Source: Deltaproteobacteria bacterium
GTDB lineage: Bacteria > Desulfobacterota > Binatia > HRBIN30 > CADEER01
DNA: 64,000 nucleotides
Direction of reading: 5' to 3'
Assembly: GCA_029262455.1 (NCBI GenBank)
Contig: JAJCZJ010000048.1
Coordinates: 62,001-126,000, forward strand
Of the stretch, positions 9,425 to 17,480 are shown in pieces (within the stretch, counting starts at the first letter, position 1; the number at the start of each line of letters is the position of its first letter). A program made the position numbers and the translations under genes. The notes beneath the pieces are model-generated. The model searched no databases. It had not been told where the DNA came from and was given only the letters and a program-made list of their open reading frames with translations.

Positions 9425-10113
9425 TTCGCTTTGCGCTCGTGGCGGCGTCGCTCGGCGCGAGTCGGACCGTCGGTCTTGCGAGGTTCGGGTGGTACCTCGT
9501 CCTCCCCAACTCCCGAACGAAGATTGATCAGCTCGCGAAAATGAATTCCCGCCCAGATCGCAAACGGAAACAGCTGCGCATCAAAGCCTTGCACAAAAGA
9601 ATCCATCAAACCGTAGAACTGCTGCGAGATCGGCCCCCAAACGCCGGAGAAGGCCATCGAATAGAAAGCTTTGATGGCAACGATGACGTCGAGGACCTGA
9701 ACGACAAGGGCAATCCCCATGGCCATCGCCAAACGACCCAAGCGCGCTGCCCATGTCGGAGCGGGCGTCGCCAGCATCAAGGGGATCAGCAGGACCAAGT
9801 TGGCCATCACCCACTCGGCGGGAATGCCCTGCGGCGGTAGCGGACTCGCGAAAGCGTCGAAGTTTTCGTGTGTGTAGAAGATCCCCGTGGGATGTCGTGG
9901 AGTCTGGAGCAGCGTCGTTCCATGACTCCACTCCGGGTCAAAAGAGAACTCGGTCAGCCAAACACCGAGTCGCGACGCGTGAAATAGCAGCTTCGAGTAG
10001 TAGGGAGCCGTGGGCTTCCAAAGCAGATAGGTGACTCCCAACAATCCCACCAGCTTGACCAGAAAAAGCCACGGGTTGAGCTGCAACGAATTATCTCTGC
10101 GGCGCATCGGCAT
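9421..10113 (-). CDS. Exosortase-associated membrane protein
   Basis: This 230-residue integral membrane protein has an N-terminal hydrophobic segment (FLVKLVGLLGVTYLLW), a periplasmic loop of about 60 residues, three further hydrophobic segments (ANLVLLIPLMLA, MAMGIALVVQVLDVIVAI and a weaker one near FAIWAGIHF) and a basic Arg/Lys-rich cytoplasmic tail. The start overlaps the end of the exosortase gene by 23 bases. I recognise no catalytic motif. By position it resembles the small membrane partners found next to exosortase H genes. Its role in recognising or gating sorted proteins is inference. Confidence 0.6.
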   Translation of the reverse strand: MPMRRRDNSLQLNPWLFLVKLVGLLGVTYLLWKPTAPYYSKLLFHASRLGVWLTEFSFDPEWSHGTTLLQTPRHPTGIFYTHENFDAFASPLPPQGIPAEWVMANLVLLIPLMLATPAPTWAARLGRLAMAMGIALVVQVLDVIVAIKAFYSMAFSGVWGPISQQFYGLMDSFVQGFDAQLFPFAIWAGIHFRELINLRSGVGEDEVPPEPRKTDGPTRAERRRHERKAK

Positions 10114-10609
10114 ACCGCGTCGCCCAAAACAGCCACAGAGCCACCGCTACACAGATCACCAATGACTGAGCCACGTAGACATGAGTCTCGTGGAAGATCT
10201 GCTTGAAATACAACCCGATCAAAAACAGAGCAGTGACCCGCAGGATGTTGACGATCAGGATGACCCCGATACCCAACCCAGCCCCGAGCCGGCGCGACGC
10301 CCAGGTCGCTGGATAGGCCAGCACTGCCGACAGATAAATACTCATCGGCACGGCTCCAGAGCAGGCCGGTGCAACATCGACCTCAAAGGCTCCCGATCCC
10401 ATGATCGTGCCGTTCTTGTGCAGCGGAAAGCCAACGACCTCAGACAACACCTTCAGCAGGCCGTAGCTCATCCAAGCCGTGAACTTCGCCAAGCCCGATC
10501 CAACGTCGAAACGATCGACGATCGGCCCCCAAGACAGGAGAAAAAAGAATGCGAGGATCAGAAAAAGAAATGACCCGATCACCCAGATTGCTTCGCGGTA
10601 TGCTTTCAT
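10091..10609 (-). CDS. Exosortase H-like transpeptidase
   Basis: Exosortases are polytopic membrane Cys proteases that cut C-terminal sorting signals and attach proteins to the envelope. The 172-residue product is all membrane helices and has the three hallmark sites: Cys83 in PACSGAVP, Arg124 in NILRVTALF, and His143 (with His140) in FHETHVYVAQSL. The short length fits the single-domain XrtH class, not the longer EpsH type. The ATG at 10609 follows a TTAGG. It heads a minus-strand operon of five genes. No protein with a clear cognate C-terminal signal was found in this window, so targets must be elsewhere. Confidence 0.82.
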   Translation of the reverse strand: MKAYREAIWVIGSFLFLILAFFFLLSWGPIVDRFDVGSGLAKFTAWMSYGLLKVLSEVVGFPLHKNGTIMGSGAFEVDVAPACSGAVPMSIYLSAVLAYPATWASRRLGAGLGIGVILIVNILRVTALFLIGLYFKQIFHETHVYVAQSLVICVAVALWLFWATRYADAPQR

Positions 10610-10711
10610 GAGCCTAAGCACTCGACCCTACCCGCTCGGAAGCGGGAATTCCACGCCTGTCATATCGATACTGGTTCATCCCCTGCCGCCATTGCTATAA
10701 GCGTCAGCACG

Positions 10712-13084
10712 ATGCGGACACGCGACCTCGACTCACTAGACTACTCCGGCGTCTGCAAACGTTTGGCTGACTTCGCCACCTCGGAGGCGGGGAAGCGCCT
10801 TTGCCGCGATCTCACTCCGACGAGGAAACGGGCCGAGGCCGAGGCAGGGCTTCGTCGGACTCGCGAGATGCTCCGCCTAATCGAGCACCGCGGTCGCCCA
10901 CCCATTTCCGCGTTCCCGGATATCCAGGCTCACTTGAATCGCGCCACGCCAATGGGTTCGATGCTCGGGGGAGAGGCGCTCGTCGAAATCCGCGTCGTTC
11001 TCGACTGCCTCCGAGACTGCCACCGATTCTTCGACAAACACAGCGCAGCGGTTCCCTCGCTCGGGTCGATCCTGAGCACGCTGACTCCGCTTCCCGCTCT
11101 GCGAGACACCTTGCACCGGTCCTTAGATCACGATGGACATGTACTCGACCAGGCGAGCGACGAGCTCGCCGCGATTCGCGTTTCCATCCGTCGACTGCGC
11201 AATACCCTGTCGCAGCGGCTCGAAGACTTGGTGGCACGCCGCGGCATGAACGATGTCGTGGCTGATCAATACGTCACCCTGCGCAACAATCGCTTCGTCA
11301 TCCCGGTGAAAGCGTCCTCAGCATCGCGGCTACAGGGCGTCGTGCAAGACAGATCCGTCTCGGGCGAAACATTCTTCGTCGAGCCATTGTTCGCCGTCGA
11401 GCTGAACAATTCCCTACTCAACGCCGTGCGTGACGAAGAAGCGATCGTACGCCGCATCCTCGCCGACTTAACCGACCTCGTACGCACCGACACGCTACCG
11501 CTAGCGGAGGCGATCGGGCGCCTGAGCGAAGTCGATTGCATCGTCGCAAAGGCACGTTTTGCGATCGAGTACTCGTGTACGCAACCAACGTTCACCGACG
11601 GAGAGATCGACCTCGACGACGCGCGACACCCGGGCCTGGTTTTCACTGGCCGGCCGGTCACGCCGATCGATATAAAACTGCCGAAGGACAAACGCGCTCT
11701 GGTCGTCACCGGCCCCAACACCGGCGGCAAAACGGTAGCGCTAAAAACCCTTGGATCGAGCGCTCTCATGGCCCAGAGCGGACTGCTCGTCTTCGCCTCC
11801 GAGGGAGCGCGGCTGCCACTCTTCGATCGGGTCTTCACCGATGTCGGCGACGAACAGAACATCGAGCGAGACCTCTCTACGTTCTCTGCACACGTCGTCA
11901 ATCTGAGAGAGATCCTCGCCCAGGCAGGTGAGGGTTCGCTCATCCTACTCGACGAACCGGGGGTCGGCACCGACCCCGAGGAGGGCGCGGCACTGGCAGT
12001 CGGCCTGCTGCGCTACTTCGAGTCGCGCACGGCCCGCATCGCCGTGACCACGCACTACCGCAGCGTCAAGCTCCATGCAGTCAGCAGCGACGCGTGCCAC
12101 GTCGCCGCCGTCGACTTCGACGTCGAGCAACTCGAGCCACGCTACCGGCTGGTTTACCATTCCCTCGGTCGCAGCCTGGCGCTCCCGATCGCCGAGCGCC
12201 TCGGTCTCGACCCGGAAGTTCTCGAAGCCGCGCGAGAAGCCCAATCGGAGGAGTCGCGCACCTTCAGCGACGTGCTCGATCGGCTCGAGGCATCGCGGCG
12301 CGATCTCGAGCTCACGCGCGAGGAGCTCAATGCACAGTTTGACGCATTGGCCGCCCAGCGCACCGAGCTCAGCGCTCGAGAGGCCGAATCAGCTCGCCTC
12401 GCAGACGACCTGCGCGAGCGGCGAAGCCGCGCCTGGAAGGAAGAAGTTCGCGCCGCCCGCGAATTTCTCCGCGAGCTCAAAGAAAAGGGCCGCACACAGC
12501 TGCGCGCCATGCGCAGCTCGCCGAACCAGCGTGCGGAGTTCGCCAGCTTCGTTCGCGCACAGGAAGAGTCGCTCGAGGGGCGCGTCGACGCCCTCGCCGC
12601 ACCAGCCGTTGCTCCCGCCACGACTCCCCCGGCCGAAGTGTTTTCGACCAAGCCCACCGTGGGAGACACTGTCGAAGTCGGCGATCGCGGAATCCAAGGA
12701 GAGCTACTCAGCGTCGACGGCCAACGCGCCTGGATCCAGCGCGGAACACTTCGTTTCGAAGTGCCTGCGGCCCAGCTCCGCAAAGTCGGTCGGCGTAAAC
12801 GCGCGGCGCCGCAAGTGCGGATCGATCGAACCCTGGATCGCGTCGAGCGCGAAGTAACGCTGGTCGGATTGCGGGCTCGTCAAGCGCTCGAGAAGCTCGA
12901 GACCTTCCTCGATCACGCCGCGCAGACCGACCAGAACAGTGTCCGCATCATCCACGGCATCGGCAGTGGAGCGCTGCAGAGAGCCGTGCGCGACTATCTC
13001 TCGACGAGCCCGTATTGCATCGGGTTCAGGCAGGGTGACGAAAACGAAGGTGGTGCGGGCGTGACGGTCGCCGTTCTCGAATAG
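10712..13084 (+). CDS. mutS2: MutS2 endonuclease / recombination or ribosome-rescue factor
   Basis: MutS2 proteins are ATPases that act on branched DNA or, in Bacillus, on collided ribosomes. This 790-residue protein has the full architecture: N-terminal lever/clamp helices, Walker A GPNTGGKT at residues 334-341, Walker B LILLDEPGVGTDP, a long helical region (about 500-620), and a C-terminal Smr nuclease domain with the IIHGIGSGALQRAV signature. The start ATG is the first in frame. It is divergent from the exosortase operon, with about 100 bp between them that must hold both promoters. Confidence 0.93.
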   Translation: MRTRDLDSLDYSGVCKRLADFATSEAGKRLCRDLTPTRKRAEAEAGLRRTREMLRLIEHRGRPPISAFPDIQAHLNRATPMGSMLGGEALVEIRVVLDCLRDCHRFFDKHSAAVPSLGSILSTLTPLPALRDTLHRSLDHDGHVLDQASDELAAIRVSIRRLRNTLSQRLEDLVARRGMNDVVADQYVTLRNNRFVIPVKASSASRLQGVVQDRSVSGETFFVEPLFAVELNNSLLNAVRDEEAIVRRILADLTDLVRTDTLPLAEAIGRLSEVDCIVAKARFAIEYSCTQPTFTDGEIDLDDARHPGLVFTGRPVTPIDIKLPKDKRALVVTGPNTGGKTVALKTLGSSALMAQSGLLVFASEGARLPLFDRVFTDVGDEQNIERDLSTFSAHVVNLREILAQAGEGSLILLDEPGVGTDPEEGAALAVGLLRYFESRTARIAVTTHYRSVKLHAVSSDACHVAAVDFDVEQLEPRYRLVYHSLGRSLALPIAERLGLDPEVLEAAREAQSEESRTFSDVLDRLEASRRDLELTREELNAQFDALAAQRTELSAREAESARLADDLRERRSRAWKEEVRAAREFLRELKEKGRTQLRAMRSSPNQRAEFASFVRAQEESLEGRVDALAAPAVAPATTPPAEVFSTKPTVGDTVEVGDRGIQGELLSVDGQRAWIQRGTLRFEVPAAQLRKVGRRKRAAPQVRIDRTLDRVEREVTLVGLRARQALEKLETFLDHAAQTDQNSVRIIHGIGSGALQRAVRDYLSTSPYCIGFRQGDENEGGAGVTVAVLE

Positions 13085-13162
13085 CTCGAGCCGCACCTTC
13101 CGACGAAAATGGTTTCCCATCACGCCAGGATATTGCTATGGGAAACAAAAAGGGAGGCTGTG

Positions 13163-13579
13163 ATGGCAAAGACCGTTCGAGGGCAGATTTCGGAGACGAT
13201 TCGCGATGTCGAAAAGGCATTGCGCCAACTTCGCAGCGAAGTGCAGAAGCAGTACGACGCCACCCCCAAGGTGCTCGACCAAGCAGCGTCTCAGCTGCGC
13301 CGTGGGGCCGCTGAGGCAGCTTACCAAGTCGAGCGATACATCCGCGAAGTGCGAATGGATCTCGAGGCCGCCTCGAAAGCCTCCGGCAAGAAAGGCGCGA
13401 AGAAGAAGGCAACGAAAAAGCGTTCAACAAAACGCACCGCCAAGAGGGCCACCAAAAAGGCGACCAAGAAGCGCACGGCCAAGCGCGCTACAAAGAAACG
13501 TACCGCCAAAAAGGCTGCGCCAAAGAAACGTGCCGCGAAACGCAGCACCGCAAAGAAGAGTACCAGGAAACGCCGTTGA
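13163..13579 (+). CDS. Histone H1-like Lys/Arg-rich DNA-binding protein
   Basis: The 138-residue product has two parts. Residues 1 to about 70 form a helical, mostly acidic/neutral region (SETIRDVEKALRQL and similar). The last 65 residues are built of short Lys/Arg/Ala/Thr repeats (KKATKKRSTKRTAKR-like), as in bacterial H1-type nucleoid proteins such as HctA-like or Bordetella BpH1. The ATG at 13163 has a strong AGGGAGG. It probably binds DNA non-specifically and compacts the nucleoid, though the N-terminal helices could add oligomerisation. The repeats are simple enough to vary in length between strains. Confidence 0.7.
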   Translation: MAKTVRGQISETIRDVEKALRQLRSEVQKQYDATPKVLDQAASQLRRGAAEAAYQVERYIREVRMDLEAASKASGKKGAKKKATKKRSTKRTAKRATKKATKKRTAKRATKKRTAKKAAPKKRAAKRSTAKKSTRKRR

Positions 13580-13635
13580 AAGTCGCCTCCGCGCGCTAGG
13601 CTGTTATTCTCGTTGCCGAGCGCGCGGAGAAGGCG

Positions 13636-15201
13636 GTGCAAGAAGCAAGTTCGAAGAGGGTCGGCGCCGCCGCCCTCCTCCTGGCGGCCAGTGTATTCTT
13701 GTCGCGGATCCTGGGCTACGCACGGGAGGCCTTACTGGCATACCGCGTCGGTGCCGGCCCCGACGCGGACGCCTACTACGCGGCATTTCAAATCCCCGAT
13801 CTGCTCAACTACCTGCTCGCTGGTGGAGCGCTGTCGATCGCATTCCTGCCCCTCTATACCCGCCGTCGCACAACCCAGGCAGCTGCCGGTAGCGCCGACG
13901 AGCTACTTGCGGTCGTACTCGGCACTCTCACCGGCATCGCGGTCGCAGCGACTGCGGCACTCTGGTGGTGGGCCCCCGAGCTCATCGACATTCAGTTCCC
14001 AAATTTCGACGCGCCGACTCGTGCCCTGACGACGCGGCTGACGCGCATCGTCTTGCCGGCGCAGATCTTCTTCGTCGCTGGCGGGATCGTCAATGCGACA
14101 CTCCTCTCCCATGGTCGATTCGGAGCGGCCGCTGCGGCCCCGCTTCTTTACAACGGTGGTATTATCGTCGGCGGCCTCCTGCTCGCGCCTCTCCTAGCCA
14201 ATCCCGTGGAGGGGTTCTCGTGGGGAGCGATGATTGGCGCGATCCTCGGCCCTTTCCTGGCGCCACTGATCGACGCGCGCGGACGTGTCCGACTAGCCGC
14301 CCGATTTTCGCCGACGCATCGTGACTTCCTCGGCTACCTGTGGCTCGCCGCACCCCTGATGATCGGGCAGACACTGCTGACGGTCGACGAGTGGTACGAG
14401 CGCTGGTTCGGTGGTCTACTCGAGCCGGGCACCATCGCGCACCTGAGCTACGCACGTCGCCTAATGCTGGTACCCGTCGCCGTGGTTGGACAGGCGATCG
14501 CCGCCGCCGCTCTGCCGGCGATGTCACGCATGTGGGCAGATGGCAAAAACCGAGACCTCGACAAGCTCGTCCAGCAAACCCTACAGACCGGGGTCGTGCT
14601 GGCGATTCTTGCCGCGTCGATCTTCTTCCTGTTCGCCGAAGAGCTAGTCGCCGTCATCTACCGGCGCGGCGCGTTTACCTCCGAAGACGCCGTCGCAGTG
14701 TCGGCTATTCTGGCGATCTTATCGCTGGCCGTCCCCGGCTGGATCACGCAGCAGATCATCACGCGCGCCTTCTACGCACGCTCGGACACTTGGCGTCCAA
14801 TGATCTTAGGAACACTCTTCGCGCTCGGCGCCATCCCGCTCTACGTCTTTCTCGGCAACCGATACGGAGCCATCGGTCTCGCGGCGGCACCGGCAATCGC
14901 GATGTCGGCCAACGCGCTCGCAACCTTGGTAATGGCCAGAATCATGCACGGCGCACCCGACCTCGCGGCACTCGCCTCAACCGGTGCAAGAACTCTGATC
15001 ATCGCAGTCGCGGCGATTGCCACAGTTCAGGTCGTACCCGACAGTATCGCCGCCCTCCCTCGAGCAATCGCACGCGCCACGCTCTTCGCGACCGTCTTAG
15101 GGCTCGGCACCTGGACCATCGGTGACACGATCGTTCGTGACGCAGTCCGTCAGCCGCTCAGCGCAATCCTACGCCGACTAGGCACTTCATCGGGACGGTA
15201 A
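13636..15201 (+). CDS. murJ: Lipid II flippase MurJ
   Basis: MurJ moves the peptidoglycan precursor lipid II across the inner membrane. The 521-residue sequence has about 14 hydrophobic segments of the MOP/MVF superfamily and the conserved N-terminal block FLSRILGYAREALLA, with ADAYYAAFQIPDLL after it. A further family block, AEELVAVIYRRGAFT, lies in the middle. The start is GTG at 13636, with GGAGAAGG upstream. It is the only cell-wall flippase candidate in the window; murE lies 36 kb away, so there is no dcw cluster here. It converges with the gene at 15301. Confidence 0.9.
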   Translation: MQEASSKRVGAAALLLAASVFLSRILGYAREALLAYRVGAGPDADAYYAAFQIPDLLNYLLAGGALSIAFLPLYTRRRTTQAAAGSADELLAVVLGTLTGIAVAATAALWWWAPELIDIQFPNFDAPTRALTTRLTRIVLPAQIFFVAGGIVNATLLSHGRFGAAAAAPLLYNGGIIVGGLLLAPLLANPVEGFSWGAMIGAILGPFLAPLIDARGRVRLAARFSPTHRDFLGYLWLAAPLMIGQTLLTVDEWYERWFGGLLEPGTIAHLSYARRLMLVPVAVVGQAIAAAALPAMSRMWADGKNRDLDKLVQQTLQTGVVLAILAASIFFLFAEELVAVIYRRGAFTSEDAVAVSAILAILSLAVPGWITQQIITRAFYARSDTWRPMILGTLFALGAIPLYVFLGNRYGAIGLAAAPAIAMSANALATLVMARIMHGAPDLAALASTGARTLIIAVAAIATVQVVPDSIAALPRAIARATLFATVLGLGTWTIGDTIVRDAVRQPLSAILRRLGTSSGR

Positions 15202-15202
15202 G

Positions 15203-15294
15203 GTCAGCGCGCACGGGAGTCATTGCAGAGCGAAGCGAGGTCAGCGGAGCGCGTCAGCGCAGCGCGTCAGCGCAGCGCGCATGGGAGCAATGAC
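15203..15294. repeat. Intergenic tandem and inverted repeat between convergent genes
   Basis: Three copies of a 13-bp unit TCAGCG[G/C]AGCGCG sit head to tail at 15241-15279. They are framed by direct copies of GCGCGCA[C/T]GGGAG (15207-15219 and 15275-15287) and by the inverted words GTCATTGC (15219-15226) and GCAATGAC (15287-15294). The element fills nearly all of the gap between murJ and the converging gene. It may form a cruciform or bidirectional stop signal, or be a small dispersed repeat. Confidence 0.65.
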
Positions 15295-15300
15295 AGCATA

Positions 15301-15987
15301 CTACTCCTTCAGCTGTACCCAGAGGTGGCCGTCGCGAACGCTGATATTCTCGACGCCTTTGGAAAACTGATCCCAGAAGCCACCTTCGCTATCGAACTTC
15401 TCAACCAAGTTCTGCCCTTTGATGTCTCCCCACCACGCGCTGGGGATCGGGACACCGCCGAGGCTGAGTCCACGCATTGCGACAACGGGCTTACCCGCGC
15501 TGTAGCCCAACTCGAGGCCGAAGTTGAAACGCAGGGTCTTGCCGCCGAGGAACGGAAAATCGGGGTCGACCGGGACCAGAAACTTGACGCTGACCAAATC
15601 GTCAGCAAGGTCGATGGCAACGCGCCGCGCAACCTCACCATCGCGGGCTACCAGCGCGTTGAGCTCGCGCTCGTTGAGCCGGATTTCGCGCTTCGCGTCG
15701 TCCTCCGAGTACGGCTCTGGTTCGAGCCCTTCCGGCAGCGGCTGATCGGGATCCTCGGCGGGAACCGGCACCCCTCCCAGCTTCGACAACTTCCCGTTCA
15801 GTGCAACCCGCTCGGGCTGCGTCAACTGCGTCGGCTCGAAGGGTTTCGCATAAACATTGCTGCTGAGCCACCACGCAGTGACCACAACGGTCGTCAAAAC
15901 GATCACCGCGATCGCAACAAGAATTCCGATCAGAGTGAAGCCCCTGCTCAAACCAAGCCGCCCCCCTCGATTGTTCCAATACGACAT
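15301..15987 (-). CDS. Membrane-anchored protein of unknown function with pilin-like N-terminus
   Basis: I do not recognise a named enzyme family. The 228-residue protein starts with a short basic leader and one hydrophobic helix (RGFTLIGILVAIAVIVLTT), then a Pro-rich linker and a soluble domain of about 150 residues. That domain has the LNERELNALVA motif, typical of envelope-anchored lipid-binding-like proteins, and a later LGGKTLRFNFGLELGYS beta segment. The leader looks like a prepilin signal (R-G-F-T-L-I) but Glu5 is replaced by Gly, so pilin assembly is doubtful. The ATG has GGGGAG seven bases upstream. Confidence 0.55.
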   Translation of the reverse strand: MSYWNNRGGRLGLSRGFTLIGILVAIAVIVLTTVVVTAWWLSSNVYAKPFEPTQLTQPERVALNGKLSKLGGVPVPAEDPDQPLPEGLEPEPYSEDDAKREIRLNERELNALVARDGEVARRVAIDLADDLVSVKFLVPVDPDFPFLGGKTLRFNFGLELGYSAGKPVVAMRGLSLGGVPIPSAWWGDIKGQNLVEKFDSEGGFWDQFSKGVENISVRDGHLWVQLKE

Positions 15988-16126
15988 CAAGATACTCCCC
16001 AGGTCGGAGGTTACACGAGCCCCTCGGGACGTGCGAACTCCACCACCTCAGATGCGATCTCGCACGGCAAGTGGTCAGGAATCCACCCTTTCGTTCGCAA
16101 ATTCTAGTGTCTCTCGATCTTGGGTG

Positions 16127-17467
16127 ATGGTAAACAAGCTCGTGACCGAGGATCGTCCAAAGCCACTGTCCGAGCTGGCGAGCAGCGTAGACGCCAGCGT
16201 CGACTTCCGGCGGCTGATGAACCAGGAAGTCTCCGACCAGATGCCGCGTGCGGTCGCGCTCTTCGTTTCGATGATGCTCACCGCTGCCGTCATCGAATGG
16301 TTCTACTACCCGGAACGGCTCTTCGTTCTGGTGCTCTGGGTCGGACTCCTGCTGGCCACCTGCGCCATCGGCCTCAGCATGGTTCGTTCCACCAGCGGCG
16401 AGGCTGCCATGGTCACGCTCGCAACCGTAATGACGCTCATCATCCTGCTCGGAGGGTACCTGACCTTCATCCACGGAAGCAGCGAACTCTGCCTGCTAGC
16501 GATGATTGGATATCTCACCGGCGTCGTCGTTCGCTTCCCTTGGGGGCCGAAGTTTCAAGCCGCAGCCACTGCCGGAGCCATCGCGACCTACGCCACCACC
16601 CTAGCCTTGGGTATCGCACCCCATCTACCCATCCCCTACTCGATGTTCGCGTTGATCACTCACGGCATCATGACAGTCATCGGCGCCTCACTACTCAACC
16701 AATACCGCTGGCGCGCCTTCACCCAAGCGATCGAAGCGGAGACCCACGCAGCTGAAGCCGCGCGCGCTAACCGATCCAAGAGCGACTTCCTCGCCAGCGT
16801 CTCGCACGAGCTGCGGACACCGCTCAACATCATCTTTGGCTATACGGACCTGCTGCTCGAGGATGCATTCAACAATGAACGAGAGAAAAACGACGCTCTC
16901 AATAGAATCCGTACGCAATCGGGGAATCTTCTCGACATGATCCAAGCGATGCTCGACATCAACAAACTCGAAGCCGGCGGCATCACAATCGAGTCCTCGG
17001 AGTTTCGCATCGGCGATTTTCTCGAGCACTTAAAGACGGCGATCCCCGCCAGCTGGACAAAGGAGGACGTCGCGATTCACTGGAAGGTCGACGTCGCCGA
17101 CACCGTCATGCACAGCGATGCCGGCAAAGTTGAGATTATTCTTCGCAACCTCATCCACAACGCACTGAAATACACCGATGACGGCGAGGTTAGGATCTCC
17201 GCTGCCGCCGTGCCTGGAAACTGCAAGGTCGGCTTCACTATCGGTGACACGGGACAGGGCATCCCGCGCGAAGATCTCGAACACATCTTTCAAATGTTTC
17301 AGCAGAGCAGCCAAGCCCCGCCGCGCCAAGGCGGCGTCGGCCTTGGCCTGTTTCTCGCGAAACAACTCACCACTGCTCTCGGCGGCTCAATCCACGCCGA
17401 CTCCGACCTAGGCATAGGCTCCCAGTTCACAGTTGAACTACCGCTCGAGACAGCTTCGACCAATTAG
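16127..17467 (+). CDS. Orphan membrane sensor histidine kinase
   Basis: The 446-residue protein has about six N-terminal hydrophobic segments (residues 40-195), a short linker, a HisKA dimerisation domain with the phospho-accepting His227 in SHELRTPLN, and an HATPase domain with N box (NLIHNALKYTDDG), G1 (GDTGQGIP), F box (IFQMFQQ) and G2 (GGVGLGLFLAKQL). No PAS or periplasmic sensor domain is obvious, so it may sense a membrane or lipid signal. No response regulator lies beside it, making it an orphan. The frame continues upstream of the ATG at 16127, but that part overlaps the opposite-strand gene and does not look real. Confidence 0.85.
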   Translation: MVNKLVTEDRPKPLSELASSVDASVDFRRLMNQEVSDQMPRAVALFVSMMLTAAVIEWFYYPERLFVLVLWVGLLLATCAIGLSMVRSTSGEAAMVTLATVMTLIILLGGYLTFIHGSSELCLLAMIGYLTGVVVRFPWGPKFQAAATAGAIATYATTLALGIAPHLPIPYSMFALITHGIMTVIGASLLNQYRWRAFTQAIEAETHAAEAARANRSKSDFLASVSHELRTPLNIIFGYTDLLLEDAFNNEREKNDALNRIRTQSGNLLDMIQAMLDINKLEAGGITIESSEFRIGDFLEHLKTAIPASWTKEDVAIHWKVDVADTVMHSDAGKVEIILRNLIHNALKYTDDGEVRISAAAVPGNCKVGFTIGDTGQGIPREDLEHIFQMFQQSSQAPPRQGGVGLGLFLAKQLTTALGGSIHADSDLGIGSQFTVELPLETASTN

Positions 17468-17480
17468 CGAATCCAGGCCA

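Noticed and set aside
11266-11970. Long minus-strand frame inside mutS2
   Set aside because: It is antisense to a clear MutS2 coding region; its Ser/Arg-rich product is a typical GC-skew shadow.
15857-16126. Upstream extension of the histidine kinase frame
   Set aside because: It is antisense to the gene at 15301-15987 and rich in Arg/Pro/Thr, typical of a shadow frame. Translation from 16127 gives a normal protein.
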